Shown: positions 58,101-64,000 of the stretch, in pieces
Numbering within the stretch: position 1 is the stretch's first letter
Layout of the letters: every line of letters begins with the position of its first letter
Assembly: GCF_000002075.1 (NCBI RefSeq)
Contig: NW_004797416.1
Span: forward strand, 897,748-961,747
DNA: 64,000 bases
DNA from: Aplysia californica
Lineage: Eukaryota > Mollusca > Gastropoda > Aplysiida > Aplysiidae
Direction of reading: 5' to 3'
Made by a program: the position numbers and the translations under genes
The notes under the pieces: generated by a model
Told to the model about the DNA's origin: nothing
Database searches by the model: none
The model's input: only the letters and a program-made list of their open reading frames with translations

Positions 58101-58500
58101 CCCTGGGCCGGATGTTGTGGCTTCTCCGCCAAGGGTTGCCTCCCCTGTAGAGGCTGTTGTGGAGCCGACACCTGTTGTGGAAGTGCCACAAGTTGTTGAG
58201 TCTCCCCCTCCCTGCAATGTGCCAGAGGTGGAAACTCATACCTCACCACCTCCAGCAGCTCCTCTTTCCGCACCGTTTGACCCGCCTTCTGCGGAGTTTG
58301 ACCCGCCTTCTGCGGAGTTTGACCCCCCTTCTGCTGTTATTGACCAGCCCCCGTCAGCTATGGAACCTCCTCCTGCTTCAGAGGTGTGTGAACCTGTTGC
58401 CACTGACAGTGGGCCGGGAGAAGGAGGTCCGTCAGAAGAGGCTCTGCTCCCTGATGCTACTGTGGAAAGTGGTGAGGCTGAGGGGGAGGCTGATGTTTGA
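22151..58500 (+). CDS. SCAF8: SCAF4/SCAF8 orthologue, CTD-binding SR-like factor (17 exons, 1351 aa)
   Basis: Seen: seventeen GT-AG exons join in phase: 22151-22180, 30231-30359, 33629-33790, 35262-35379, 35829-35980, 37128-37373, 37933-38060, 38601-38757, 39730-39875, 41288-41374, 42050-42144, 42451-42551, 44395-44502, 48537-48702, 49473-49706, 51810-52000, 56695-58500. Residues 1-140 are a CTD-interacting domain (IKFYKHVVQSVEKFIQK; YKVPGLYVIDSIVRQSRHQF; VLNLWQKN), about 200-375 glutamine-rich helix, about 405-470 Arg/Ser-rich, about 484-560 an RRM (TTLWFGHL; NMIPPRGCAFVCL), then WDVEQGVTYIPWE, poly-Q, and a Pro/Gly/Met-rich tail with DER-rich blocks. Known: SCAF4 and SCAF8 bind Ser2/Ser5-phosphorylated Pol II CTD and suppress premature use of early poly(A) sites in the nucleus. 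Inference: one gene stands for both vertebrate paralogues, so the symbol is nominal. Length is close to the human proteins (about 1150-1270 residues). Confidence 0.95.
22735..23305. mobile_element. MITE-like block with TATTCTCAC ends
   Basis: GGCCACCTCTATTCTCACCC at the left; CAGTGTCACTGAGAATAGGC at the right. Contains two diverged copies of a GA-rich/CGAGAACTTCCGGGC segment about 200 bp apart. Related to 38886-39424 by its end motifs. Short frames here are not taken as genes. Confidence 0.45.
24634..24896. mobile_element. MITE family B, copy 2 (263 bp)
   Basis: GCTTTTTCGGTAGTTCCCAC at the left and GTGGGAACTACCGAAAAAGC at the right form a perfect 20-bp inverted pair. Sits inside the hAT-like element 23739-25542, and is absent from the other copies of that family at the equivalent point, so it inserted later. 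Confidence 0.85.
25005..25472 (-). CDS. Cys-rich frame in the hAT-like element (155 codons, uncertain)
   Basis: Encodes VKCSGCPVIFPEKKLLAHHL, a C-x2-C plus paired His pattern, then RPMHCESCNNCGRARCSDTE. The second block stays readable in two diverged copies: PIHCERCKNCERARGSDTKN near 43430-43510 and PIQCESCKKYGRARCSDTEN near 45150-45240. This suggests past coding use in the element, perhaps part of a transposase or accessory exon. No family match can be claimed. Confidence 0.35.
   Translation of the reverse strand: MYSPQPTDQPVIVKCSGCPVIFPEKKLLAHHLEKGSTYAYNIHVSSQQHVSVQCRTGVLFDLSISVYYIIFSSHYYIKINPALRVRKGLDQEFQLLYQEPVWVTDSNYCSNSEKSNNLNGSSRPMHCESCNNCGRARCSDTENQPVSNRKLQHTL
25625..25735 (+). repeat. 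Element C, double CTATTCTCCNGCGTC motif
   Basis: AGTGGCTATTCTCCAGCGTC and GAAGCTATTCTCCAGCGTCA are tandem-like halves, each followed by GCCGG. Present inverted at 27595-27715. Adjoins family-A sequence in both places. Confidence 0.6.
25873..26010. mobile_element. MITE family B, partial copy 3
   Basis: TTTTCGGCAGTTCCCACCCC start, GATATCAAACCTATCTGCAA interior, right side missing. Shorter remnants of the same sequence are at 22618-22705 and, inverted, 23335-23460. Confidence 0.55.
26150..26345. repeat. GAT/GAG-rich microsatellite
   Basis: Imperfect GATGAT, GTGGTG and GAGGAA repeats in SCAF4/8 intron 1. Frames over it are low complexity. Confidence 0.8.
27595..27715 (-). repeat. Element C, inverted copy
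   Basis: Reverse complement of 25625-25735, followed directly by the right half of a family-A element (TATTTTATTGTCACCC to the terminal CAGGTTCGACTATA at 27892). Confidence 0.6.
27710..27893 (+). mobile_element. Family-A MITE, right end
   Basis: TTTTATTGTCACCCTTGACC through TTCATTTTGATCAGTCCTGC to GACAGGTTCGACTATA. Matches 15705-15870. Confidence 0.6.
28338..28546. mobile_element. Short pogo-like MITE remnant
   Basis: Left end TTTGTCGAACCTGC, right end GGACAGGTTTGATTATA. Includes a perfect 25-bp tandem duplication (28453-28477 and 28478-28502) of GACGCTGCTTAAGAGG plus nine bases. Confidence 0.55.
29264..30045 (-). mobile_element. Family-A MITE, near-complete copy
   Basis: Left ATCGAACCTGTGGAAGACGG and right GCAGGTTTGACTGTA are inverted ends. 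Inner TGTCCACTCACCTCACATAC and TGATCAAAATGAAGAAAGTA match the other copies in reverse. Lies about 185 bp before SCAF4/8 exon 2. Confidence 0.65.
30231..30359 (+). other. SCAF8: SCAF4/8 exon 2 (CID)
   Basis: 129 nt, phase 0; acceptor CTGTCCCCAG, donor GTGAGT. Codes residues 11-53, LSSLYESRPPVSRAKM through KFIQK, the first helices of the CTD-interacting domain. Confidence 0.97.
30563..31409 (+). mobile_element. 847-bp MITE, family D copy 2
   Basis: Starts TA-CAGTCGAACCTGCCTAAA and ends CACAGGTTCGACTG-TA, a perfect 12-bp terminal inverted pair with TA target duplication. Lies in SCAF4/8 intron 2. Same length as the inverted copy in CEP44 intron 3. No coding capacity. Confidence 0.8.
31410..33628. 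other. SCAF4/8 intron 2, right part
   Basis: Mostly AT-rich unique-looking DNA. The only element recognised is the SINE-like head at 32637-32800. No gene seen. Confidence 0.5.
32637..32800 (+). mobile_element. SINE-like head fragment, copy 2
   Basis: TTTTACAGCGCTTGTACTGT, GATGGCCGAAGCCTACTC and GGGGATCTTTAACATGCG match 5641-5756 in the same order, with about 60 extra bases in the middle. Confidence 0.5.
33629..33790 (+). other. SCAF8: SCAF4/8 exon 3 (CID)
   Basis: 162 nt, phase 0; acceptor TTTCCCAG, donor GTGAGT. Codes residues 54-107 from CKPEYKVPGLYVID to CPAEER. The DSIVRQSRHQFG helix contains CTD-contact residues in the family. Confidence 0.97.
34423..34897 (+). mobile_element. LINE 3' end remnant (probable)
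   Basis: The stretch ends with a frame reading NEWKTMIADVCRRSGT followed by (GATGAT)n, a C-terminus and tail style seen in some non-LTR retrotransposons. GGCAACGGGAAACCACTGCT upstream fits a 3' UTR-like region. No reverse transcriptase remains. SCAF4/8 intron 3. Confidence 0.4.
35262..35379 (+). other. SCAF8: SCAF4/8 exon 4 (CID end)
   Basis: 118 nt; acceptor TTTTTTTCAG, donor GTAACA. Codes residues 108-146, SRVVRVLNLWQKNSVFPMEV, closing the CID. Ends in phase 1. Confidence 0.96.
35829..35980 (+). other. SCAF8: SCAF4/8 exon 5
   Basis: 152 nt; acceptor ATTCTCAG, donor GTAAGG. Codes residues 147-197, a Ser/Asn/Gln-rich linker with helix LSTITKLLQQAQD. Confidence 0.9.
35981..37127. other. SCAF4/8 intron 5, nothing else seen
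   Basis: AT-rich intron with homopolymer T runs. No repeat family or gene recognised. Confidence 0.5.
37128..37373 (+). other. SCAF8: SCAF4/8 exon 6 (Gln-rich)
   Basis: 246 nt, phase 0; acceptor TGTCTAG, donor GTATGG. Codes residues 198-279; QLQQLQHLQQQLVMQ and LLAQIQTLTNQLLSK parallel the Gln/Leu-rich region after the vertebrate CID. Ends PLFNK, matching the vertebrate FNKKL junction. Confidence 0.93.
37933..38060 (+). other. SCAF8: SCAF4/8 exon 7 (KLLDFDYGD, His-rich)
   Basis: 128 nt; acceptor CCTTCAG, donor GTATGC. Codes KLLDFDYGDSDEDDD, equivalent to vertebrate KLMDRFDFGEDSEHSEE, then a His/Pro/Gln stretch. Phase 2 out. Confidence 0.92.
38601..38757 (+). other. SCAF8: SCAF4/8 exon 8 (coiled coil)
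   Basis: 157 nt; acceptor TCTCACCAG, donor GTAGGT. Codes residues 322-374, a Gln/Glu-rich helix including RRRLLEQQQQQFDREI. Confidence 0.9.
38886..39424. mobile_element. 539-bp MITE with double CTATTCCCAGTG ends
   Basis: ACTATTCCCAGTGACACTGG, then AAACTATTCCCAGTGAC at the left; the mirrored pair at the right (TTGTCACTGGGAATAGTTT, then TAGTGTCACTGGGAATAGT). Terminal inverted repeats of roughly 50 bp, each with two copies of the motif. SCAF4/8 intron 8. Confidence 0.75.
39730..39875 (+). other. SCAF8: SCAF4/8 exon 9 (start of RS region)
   Basis: 146 nt; acceptor ATATGTAAG, donor GTCAGT. Codes residues 375-422: AAFMGQPPPQNFMG, an acidic run, then GDRRRRRGSRDRS. The acceptor is weak by eye, but the frame fits both neighbours. 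Confidence 0.85.
40716..40888 (-). mobile_element. SINE-like family H copy
   Basis: GGGTGGTTGGCGAGTGGTCT at one end; GGCACTCTTATGAC...GCAAGTGCC hairpin and CCTACTAAAACT at the other. SCAF4/8 intron 9. Confidence 0.65.
40991..41014 (+). repeat. Poly-C run
   Basis: A run of more than 20 C in SCAF4/8 intron 9. Similar C or G runs recur at 20284, 24811, 29450, 30006 and 43220, mostly inside MITEs. Confidence 0.85.
41288..41374 (+). other. SCAF8: SCAF4/8 exon 10 (RS domain)
   Basis: 87 nt; acceptor ATCCCCAG, donor GTAGGT. Codes an Arg/Ser repeat, SPRRRRRSRSRSRDRRRRS, continuous in phase with exons 9 and 11. Confidence 0.93.
42050..42144 (+). other. SCAF8: SCAF4/8 exon 11
   Basis: 95 nt; acceptor TGTTTCAG, donor GTAAGT. 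Codes EREREKERE-like charged sequence ending RRKKGLPDIKDQHIS, matching the vertebrate QKKGLPPIRSKTLS just before the RRM. Confidence 0.94.
42451..42551 (+). other. SCAF8: SCAF4/8 exon 12 (RRM)
   Basis: 101 nt; acceptor TTTTTCTCAG, donor GTAAGA. Codes CTTTLWFGHLTKHTTEEEL through GTIKTIN, the first half of the RRM. RNP2 is LWFGHL. Confidence 0.97.
43090..44245 (-). mobile_element. hAT-like family, copy 2 (interrupted)
   Basis: CCAAAGTTCATTAAAAAGTC, GAGGACAAAAACTG, GAAATAAAGTGTTCGCGTTT and TTCTGTTCAAGACTGGC follow the order in 23739-25542. The far end GAAATATTGCTGGACACCCT appears near 44228 after intervening sequence that includes a family-H SINE piece. SCAF4/8 intron 12. Confidence 0.6.
43960..44020 (-). 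mobile_element. SINE-like family H, hairpin end only
   Basis: GTCGCTCATATCACC...GTTGCGAGCGCC hairpin then TTACTAAAAGT. Rest of the element missing or diverged. Confidence 0.5.
44395..44502 (+). other. SCAF8: SCAF4/8 exon 13 (RRM)
   Basis: 108 nt, phase 0; acceptor TTGTTCTCAG, donor GTACAG. Codes MIPPRGCAFVCLTRRKDAF, nearly identical to vertebrate MIPPRGCAYVCMVHRQDAF; the RNP1 position is the degenerate RGCAFVCL. Confidence 0.97.
44615..45380 (-). mobile_element. hAT-like family, copy 3
   Basis: Colinear with 24130-25235 of copy 1 (TACAAGCGTC, GACCGGTCA, GCGTTGGTGC, TGAGCCATTCAAGTTATT, ACTGGTTCTTGA) but without the nested family-B MITE. SCAF4/8 intron 13. Confidence 0.65.
45385..47640. repeat. 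Block with a recurring GATGATGACAGACAA box
   Basis: A box like TTGG.CGG..GTGATGATGACAGACAA recurs at about 45558, 45897, 46104, 46849, 47055, 47225 and 47415 on the plus strand, and inverted near 45720 and 46670. Many intervals are about 160-210 bp. Sequence between boxes shows little mutual similarity by eye. No repeat family or gene recognised. SCAF4/8 intron 13. Confidence 0.5.
48370..48462 (-). mobile_element. SINE-like family H, partial copy
   Basis: TTTGTTACTCTTTTGTAACA, then ACACTTATACGACC...TGGGAGTGCC, then CTTCCTAATACAAAA. The far end is missing. Confidence 0.5.
48537..48702 (+). other. SCAF8: SCAF4/8 exon 14
   Basis: 166 nt; acceptor CTGTGCAG, donor GTGAGC. Codes VAWAPGIGVKESMYKNLWDV and GVTYIPWEQL, then GGMVDEDTL, all matching the conserved block after the vertebrate RRM. 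Confidence 0.97.
48731..48940 (-). mobile_element. SINE-like family H, best copy
   Basis: (ATC)n tail at 48731-48746, GTGGGTGGTTGGCGGGTGCT, then GGCGCTCATATGACC / GTTGCGAGCGCC with a perfect 7-bp stem, then CTCTACTAAAACT. Read on the minus strand it starts with AGTTTTAGTAGAGG and ends in the microsatellite. Lies just after SCAF4/8 exon 14. Confidence 0.7.
49473..49706 (+). other. SCAF8: SCAF4/8 exon 15 (poly-Q)
   Basis: 234 nt; acceptor GTGTTGCAG, donor GTAAAG. Codes GINNGEDDGGDD followed by interrupted poly-Q built from mixed CAA and CAG codons, then MDNEGMHGMESMMQQQQ. Poorly conserved low-complexity region; frame is set by exons 14 and 16. Confidence 0.9.
50040..50130 (-). mobile_element. 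tRNA(Leu/Ser)-like SINE head or tRNA pseudogene
   Basis: On the minus strand TGGCCGAGTGA (A box), GTCTC/GAGAC anticodon-like stem and GTGGGTTCGAATCCCA (T arm with B box), followed by a run of 11 T, a Pol III terminator. The acceptor stem pairs poorly, so a working tRNA is unlikely. SCAF4/8 intron 15. Confidence 0.6.
51229..51591 (+). mobile_element. tRNA-derived SINE with central domain and (ATT)n tail
   Basis: TGTAGTGTAGTGGTTGG (A box) and GGTTGAGTCACAGG (B box), then a conserved-type central block AAGGCACTTTACACAAATTT and CACCCAGGTGTGAGTGGG. Tail GCAATACAAATGATATCTAT and a perfect (ATT)n. A full-length SINE of about 360 bp in SCAF4/8 intron 15. Confidence 0.75.
51597..51770 (-). mobile_element. 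SINE-like family H copy
   Basis: GTGGGTGGTTGGAGGGTGCT to GTCACTTACATGAC...GCAAGTGCTG hairpin. Abuts the (ATT)n tail of the tRNA-SINE on its left. Ends 40 bp before SCAF4/8 exon 16. Confidence 0.65.
51810..52000 (+). other. SCAF8: SCAF4/8 exon 16 (Gly/Pro/Met-rich)
   Basis: 191 nt; acceptor TGCTGACAG, donor GTGAGC. Codes QNAMNLLGPGGPLNMMG and repeated GGP/GPM motifs, as in the Pro/Met/Gly-rich SCAF tail. Confidence 0.92.
52200..52990. repeat. 800-bp direct repeat, copy 1
   Basis: Matches 54228-55009 along its length with moderate divergence and small indels. Begins AATCGGAGTGTTAGAGAGAA, ends TTTTCTGATTGGTTGC. No coding frame conserved between copies. SCAF4/8 intron 16. Class unknown. Confidence 0.8.
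54228..55009. repeat. 800-bp direct repeat, copy 2
   Basis: Second copy, 2.03 kb downstream of the first in the same orientation. The 1.2 kb between copies is non-coding. No terminal inverted repeat or flanking duplication was clear. Confidence 0.8.
55010..56694. other. SCAF4/8 intron 16, right part
   Basis: AT-rich DNA before the last coding exon. No gene or known repeat recognised. Confidence 0.5.
56695..58500 (+). other. SCAF8: SCAF4/8 last coding exon 17
   Basis: 1806 nt; acceptor GTGTCTTCAG. Codes residues 751-1351: Gly/Pro/Met-rich start, acidic EDEPDEDSLMDSDERM, long Ala/Pro/Gly-rich middle, DER-rich blocks (MDHEDKDERRM, DIDERS, DVDERRDVDERE) resembling those of vertebrate SCAF8, then a Pro/Val/Glu-rich end with tandem FDPPSAE units. 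Stop TGA at 58498-58500. Several long antisense frames across it are composition shadows. Confidence 0.95.
58276..58345 (+). repeat. In-frame 21-bp tandem repeat (FDPPSAE)
   Basis: Two near-perfect and one diverged 21-bp units encode FDPPSAE, FDPPSAE, FDPPSAV, followed by looser PPSA repeats, in the C-terminal tail of the SCAF4/8 product. Confidence 0.85.
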
Positions 58501-61500
58501 ATGACTTGTGAGGGTGGAAAATTGTGGGCAACATGGGAAATGAATGCGTCATGAAGGCGTATCATTGATCAAGCATATGCCTTTGTGTGCAATTGTTGGC
58601 AAGTTCTGCTCACTTACGATTCAGAGTGATTTGAAATGAAATACATGATTGTACAATTTGTAAATTGTATATTTTTGTTAGATATGATGATCATTTAAAC
58701 TGGAATTTCGTTTTGTTAGAAAATTGCATGTGACTGCTTTGTTGATTGATATATATTTGTACTTCTGCAGGGCTGGGTGCTGGGATGACATGATGTTTTT
58801 GTGTTTGTTTTGGTGTGCAATGTATTTTATGACTCTCTTTCTTTCTTTCTTGTTCACATTCGACCTGTCTCGTTTCCTCAGTAGGCTACTTGCTCTGTGT
58901 TTCTTTGTCACTGTCACTCTCATTCCTTCACTCTCTTCAACTGGTTTATTCTTGTATCTCCCTTCACTTCTTCATTCTTTTTCCTTCTTTCTGTCTGTTT
59001 TCTGTGCCATACTGTACTTTCATACCTTTTCCTACTAACTATAGTGAGATCGTGAATGACTGTTTGTGATGTCATAAATTGTATACGTGATGGTCCTGCA
59101 ATGTCTGGTGTAGTTTTCTCAGTATTTCATTGTTGACAGGATGCCATATGTTACTTAGTCATTGTATTCATGCTGAAAAATTGACTATTTTTCTATCGTT
59201 TTTGGCATGAATTATTGGGAAGATTGGTTGTCAGGGGATTGTTTCTCTTATTACTCTTAAGTTTTGTTGGTTTTGCATGTTTACTTTATAATTTTTACTG
59301 ATGAAAGAGTTTTTGTTTTGTTAAAAAAGTTTTTTTATGCGCAGGCTCAGATCCTCAAGTATTGTTTTCATGGAACTGTCATTATGTAGGGACATATGGT
59401 TTTACCTCACCGGTATTATTCAGACTTGTACTGTGAGGGGGAGGGGGAATGGATTGTTACTGTCTTAGAAAAGGGTCTTGATTATGTTTCATACTATTTA
59501 TACTTTTCCAACTATCACTATATATTATATGCCTTTTGTCTTTTCCCTCTCTTTGCACTTTTCTTTTCCCTTCTTTCCTTCCTTCTTAGAAAAGAAAAAT
59601 GATATTTTAAAATTTAAATTAATAACTTTCCCTTTTTGTTTGGAGTGGATTTCCTGTCTGTGGGAGCTGAATGAGCAAAGCATGTTTTTGGAAGAATTAA
59701 CAAATGAGTGGTTTCAACACTTTTTAAAAATTTCGATTGACAGTAAACAGTAACACCTTGTGTGAAATCTCAGCAGTTTTTCATTTTCAGTAGAGTCACC
59801 TTCCAACAATAGGAATACTTCCTCAGAAAGTTGAGAAAGAGTCCTCTATAAAAAAGAATTGCCCACCTTTCAAATACCAGGTATTGCAGTTACTAATCTT
59901 GGCCACTGTCGCTTGTGATCTCAGTTATTATTTTTTTGTTTCTTCCACTTTCTTGACATTTCTAATAGGCTTAAATTTGGTAGCTACAATGATGTTTAAT
60001 TGCCGATTCGTCACTGCTTTATTAATTTTGACTTGTTAAATTGATCTAAGTATACTAGTTTGTACCAGAAATTTGATAGGCTACATTGGTTTTTATATAT
60101 GCACCAAATGTGATGTAGGTTACAGTATTGTATGGATAAAAGGATTGGAGTTGTAGCAGAAGTGTTGAGACCTGTCTTTTAACTAGAGAAACAAGGAGAA
60201 AAGAGGGTTAAGGATAGTGATCGCGTGAGTGATGCTATTCAAGGCACACTCTTTTCCTTCGTGTCAGTCAATGTTGCGGGCTTCGTTCAGTTACGGTCTC
60301 GGAGGTCCTTTACTCTTTTGCGCTCGGTTTATCTGGCACTGTCCTTAGACCTCCTTTCTCATTGTCTCTTGCTGTGATCATTGACATCATAGAGGTCAAT
60401 TACAGTTTATAGGCTCACACTTGTTCTTTTAGAGAATTCTTTATTGTGTGCAGTGGAAATGTTTGTTACATGATTGTTATTTTTGTTGTTGTTTGTTATT
60501 ATAATAATGCTCATGCTGACATTATTCTTTGTTTCACAATGGAGGAAGGGTAACTGTTTTGGGGAATTGGGAAAAGGTTGGCTTCATTCTCATTGCATAC
60601 CAAATACTGCTAAATGTAGTTCAGAATTCTTTATGAGTCATGAGTGATCTACTTCTTTTTGGTTTGTGTCCTCCCAACAATTCATGATGATTTAATTGAT
60701 GTTATTCTCTGCCTCCTATCTTCCATTCATAGAATAGAGCTTCACAAAACTATTTACAATTGTAATGAGATTTGCTTTGCTCAAGAATGTTGGTTTAAAA
60801 AACAGCACCCCTGTCACGCCTCAATTTTACTCTGTCTTTGATAGAATTTGGACTCACCTTATTATAATGTTAGCTGGACCTAAAGATTTTGTTGATAGTG
60901 ATCGGTTCTCTGTCTCAGTCACAAAAAATAGAGAGATTGGAAAAGAGTTTGAGTCAACTGAAAGGCTTCTCTAATAATCCACATGAATCATCAGTCCCCT
61001 AACGTTAGCTAGGTAGCATTGTCCTTTGCATGCTCCTGTCTGTCCTGGTAAAATTGTCTGCTCTCCCGTTTGTCTGTGAATGTAATGAGTCTGAGGTACG
61101 GTAAGTGTATTGTATGTGTGTGTGTACTACTATGTGACAAATAGTCACGGACATCAACCTCCACGTCCATCCATCACGCTGCGGAGCCGTGAGCCAAATT
61201 GGCGCTTTACTCAAAACACCTTGACCTCAGGACCTCTCCAGGGACGGGGCCAAGAGCAGCTCTTCATCTGCTTGCCCCTGTGGGCGGGAAAATATTTCCA
61301 ACATAACATGTATGGTGATGAATGATTGCCCTTTCCTCAACACTAATGCTTGTTGGTTTCCGTCATTGTAGGCTCTGCTCTGTTCCTGTTCTATAAAAGC
61401 TGATGTTTGGGACTTTCGCTACTTTTAAATCATCAGCTGGTGGGGATCTTTTGTTTGCAATTCAGCTCCAGTAGTAAGTGAAATAAATTGAAATTGCAAT

Positions 61501-62410
61501 GCAAGAGAAATTTTGTTTTTTCTTCAGATTTGTATTATTTTGATGCCAAAATTCCTTTGTTTTTATTTGAAAGTTGGGGAGGAGTACTTTGTATCGTAAG
61601 GTAGTAGGCCAAAGCCTACAAAACGATGTTCTCTTTTTTTTCAATAGAGTTGATTTTAATTGTATGGCGATTTGAATTAACTGAAATTTACTTTGGTTTT
61701 ATTTTCTGTGAGGAATAGGGTACCGGTATCTACTACAGACTAGTAAAGTTGTTCTTTAGTTTTCTACAATTCTTGTTTGTGTACGGACCATGGTGTTTCT
61801 GTTGTTGTCTCAATAGCCTGTTTAATTTTAATGTTAACCATAAGCTGGGCAGGCACTTGAATGTGAAATGCTCTTGGCCCCAGGTATGTATCAGCCTATG
61901 CCTAATGTGCATTGTGCTGCTATATTCCACTGTCATTTTTTGTCATACTCCAGCTTGTTCTCACAGGGGTTAGGGGAAAAGTTAAAGAGGGACCACACTC
62001 GTGAATCTCGTAGTTCAGTCGCCCACCACTGCTTTGCAACATTTTTTCAGTAATAAGTAATCTTCTGTTTGCCCTATGACATATATTTAATTTATTCTTG
62101 GGTCTTGGATTACCACCGTTTTTCTCTTCTTTTTTTCTTTGATTGGTTGGAAAAAAAAGGGGGAGAGGGGGGTCCATTTGGTAATTTAATAGTAGACAGG
62201 TCACAGATCGGTGTCTGCTTCAGAACACCAGGCCTGTTTTTTACTGTTCTTCTAATTCAAGCTTCAAGTTAGCTCTAGTTGTTGCCCCGCCTGACCGCGC
62301 TCTTTGTAGTTTGCAGGCCTTCTGGGGAAGGGGGACACTTGACTTATGTTTTGACCTTGAACTTTGAAATTGTCACTGATAAAAATAAAGTCCAGGGAAT
62401 AAAAACTTCA
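58501..62410 (+). other. Probable SCAF4/8 3' UTR and flank
   Basis: About 3.9 kb after the stop with no coding frame I trust and unusually few recognisable repeats compared with the introns, which fits a long U-rich 3' UTR. TTCTGCAG near 58770 could act as an acceptor but no exon is supported. The true end is unknown. Confidence 0.4.
62384..62403 (+). terminator. Candidate SCAF4/8 poly(A) signals
   Basis: Two AATAAA hexamers, 62384-62389 and 62398-62403, close together. An earlier AATAAA lies at 61492-61497. These are the plausible 3' end signals downstream of the stop; choice between them is inference. Confidence 0.35.
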
Positions 62411-63579
62411 TTATACTGACAATTGACAGCCTATTATTTTCTTGAAATTGTGCAATAGTAGGCTACATTTTGCAAGACATGGCCAGGCCATGATGATGTT
62501 CTCCCATTCATTGTCTTCTGTGGCTGTAACTGTAACTTATAGTTCTGCAGTGACCGAGGACTCGTTGAACTGTATTGGTAGTAATGGTAGTGGTAGCCTC
62601 TATCTATTTGATTCATTGAATGATAGAAGAAGAAAATACCGTATCGAGATTCCTGGTGATGCCCAGGCTCTAGGACTAGGGAGTAGGAGGAGCAGATCCA
62701 TCTGTTTCAGTTTCAGAATTTGAGCGTGACGGGCACTTGGGGTGTAGCTGGCTGTAGGTGTAGGTCTCTCCCCTCCACTTCCGTCTTTTAAAAAATGTTA
62801 AAATTGGTTTACACGCAGTAGGCCTACTGTATCATGACTGTCCTTTGTTGTTTTGTCTTTGGGAGGGGGTGAAGGAAGGTGTGTTAACTTCTTCATTGTT
62901 CTTTTACTTTTTTAAAAATTTCTTCTTTCCTCGCCCGCTGTCGTGGAGCTAAAGTTAGTTCTGAATACCTGATAGTAGTGATAGATCGGTGGTTTTAGTT
63001 TCACTACTTCAGTTCTTTCAGAACATTCATCAACAATGAAATGAACAGTTTTATTTTTATAATTTAGAGCTATACCGCTGTGGGTTTTATTGTTAGATCT
63101 AGGCATTATAATCTGTTGTAGATCTCACTGTACCGCAGGCTACTATGATTTTGATGTAGATCCCCGGTACTTCAGCTTGACTTCTAGCCTAGGTTCCGTC
63201 ATGTGAAGAAGTGGCATTACTTTTATTATAATAAAATTCGAATGTTAGTGGTGATAGTGATAGTACCGGTACCGAGATCAATATCAGTGATAGATCTAGT
63301 ACGTAATTTAATCACATCATCACCACAGACCGAAGACCATAGACTTATTTGTTATTAAGAGTCTGTACCGTGCTGGTAGCATCGAGCGGCGGCAGACCGT
63401 CCGGCTGGCTGGACCCAGGACACTGCGTTCTGCCGACAAACAAAAAAAAAATTCAATTTTTGTCATGAATGATAACAATCTACAACAACAATGTAAGTTA
63501 CGTCCTGTTGTAAAAGTAAAAGAAATAAGATTCTGAATCAGTGTATCAAAATAAGTAGTTTTGGGCCTTGGTGGACACA

Positions 63580-63700
63580 CACGCGACACGCGGCCTTACT
63601 TTGCACGTGTCATTTTTATTCGCGGTTATTTCCCTTTCAAATCGCACCACCCCGCGGGTGATTGGTGGAGGGCGCCACTTTGTAGGCCTACAATGATACA
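63580..63700. promoter_or_regulatory. GC-rich promoter-like patch
   Basis: ACGCGACACGCGGCC, TTTGCACGTGTCA, CCACCCCGCGGG and a CCAAT-type TGATTGGTGG cluster in an otherwise AT-rich flank. Could be the start of a neighbouring gene beyond the window. No exon recognised. Confidence 0.25.
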
Positions 63701-64000
63701 CATCATATCTCTCTAGACTACTATCGTAGAAGGTCCTTCTTCTTTACTCTCTGACTTTGTCTTTGTTGTTTAGATACACGGTCTTATTTTTTTAGCATGT
63801 CGGTGGTTGGAGTTGGAGGGCATTATTTAGTTTACCGGTACGGTATTGGCAGGTCCTAGCCTACTTTCTTTACTTTCCCTCAGTTTTTACTGTTTGTCCT
63901 CCTTACTTTTTAAAAACTATTTTTTTCCTCAATACTAAACTAAATCGCAAAAATGACCATTTTTGTCTCGATGTGCTTCTCTTTACTCAACAATTTTTTT

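Noticed and set aside
57818-58273. Long antisense frames opposite SCAF4/8 exon 17 (also 56691-57146 and 58236-58565)
   Set aside because: Produced by the biased composition of the Pro/Gly/Asp-rich exon; no domains, and the sense frame is firmly supported.

Overview
The window is animal nuclear DNA, most likely from a gastropod or other lophotrochozoan mollusc. It holds two conserved animal genes with many GT-AG introns, in a background of AT-rich sequence, dinucleotide and homopolymer tracts, SINEs and many small DNA-transposon derivatives (MITEs). The species is inferred from gene content and repeat style only. No bacterial, organellar or viral genes were seen.

Left third (about 4.65-19.15 kb, minus strand): a nine-exon gene for the centrosomal protein CEP44. 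All nine coding exons join in phase and encode 606 residues. One exon is only 19 nt. The introns carry a palindromic mariner remnant, tRNA-derived SINEs and a nested pogo-like MITE cluster. Downstream of the gene (1-4.6 kb) lie a 650-bp direct repeat, a LINE RNase H fragment and low-complexity DNA.

Middle (19.15-22.15 kb): a 3-kb head-to-head interval between the CEP44 and SCAF4/8 start codons. It contains two copies of one inverted-repeat element, an ETS-like site, a YY1-like site and a plausible CEP44 5' UTR splice donor. The two genes may share a bidirectional promoter.

Right two thirds (22.15-58.5 kb, plus strand): a seventeen-exon gene for the single-copy counterpart of vertebrate SCAF4/SCAF8, a nuclear anti-terminator that binds the RNA polymerase II CTD. 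All exons join in phase and encode 1351 residues: CTD-interacting domain, glutamine-rich coiled region, RS region, RRM, poly-Q, and a Pro/Gly/Met-rich tail with DER-rich blocks. The introns hold a hAT-like element with a recognisable empty paralogous site, further copies of that family, a ~180-bp-period array around a conserved box, several SINEs, and an 800-bp direct repeat. The last 5.5 kb is mostly candidate 3' UTR and flank, with a small GC-rich promoter-like patch near 63.6 kb.

The two genes are functionally separate (centriole/centrosome and Pol II elongation/RNA processing); only a shared promoter region links them here. The most unusual observations are the 45.5-47.4 kb periodic motif array, the head-to-head mariner palindrome, the cysteine-rich reading frame kept in three copies of the hAT-like family, and the conserved terminal hairpin of one SINE-like family.
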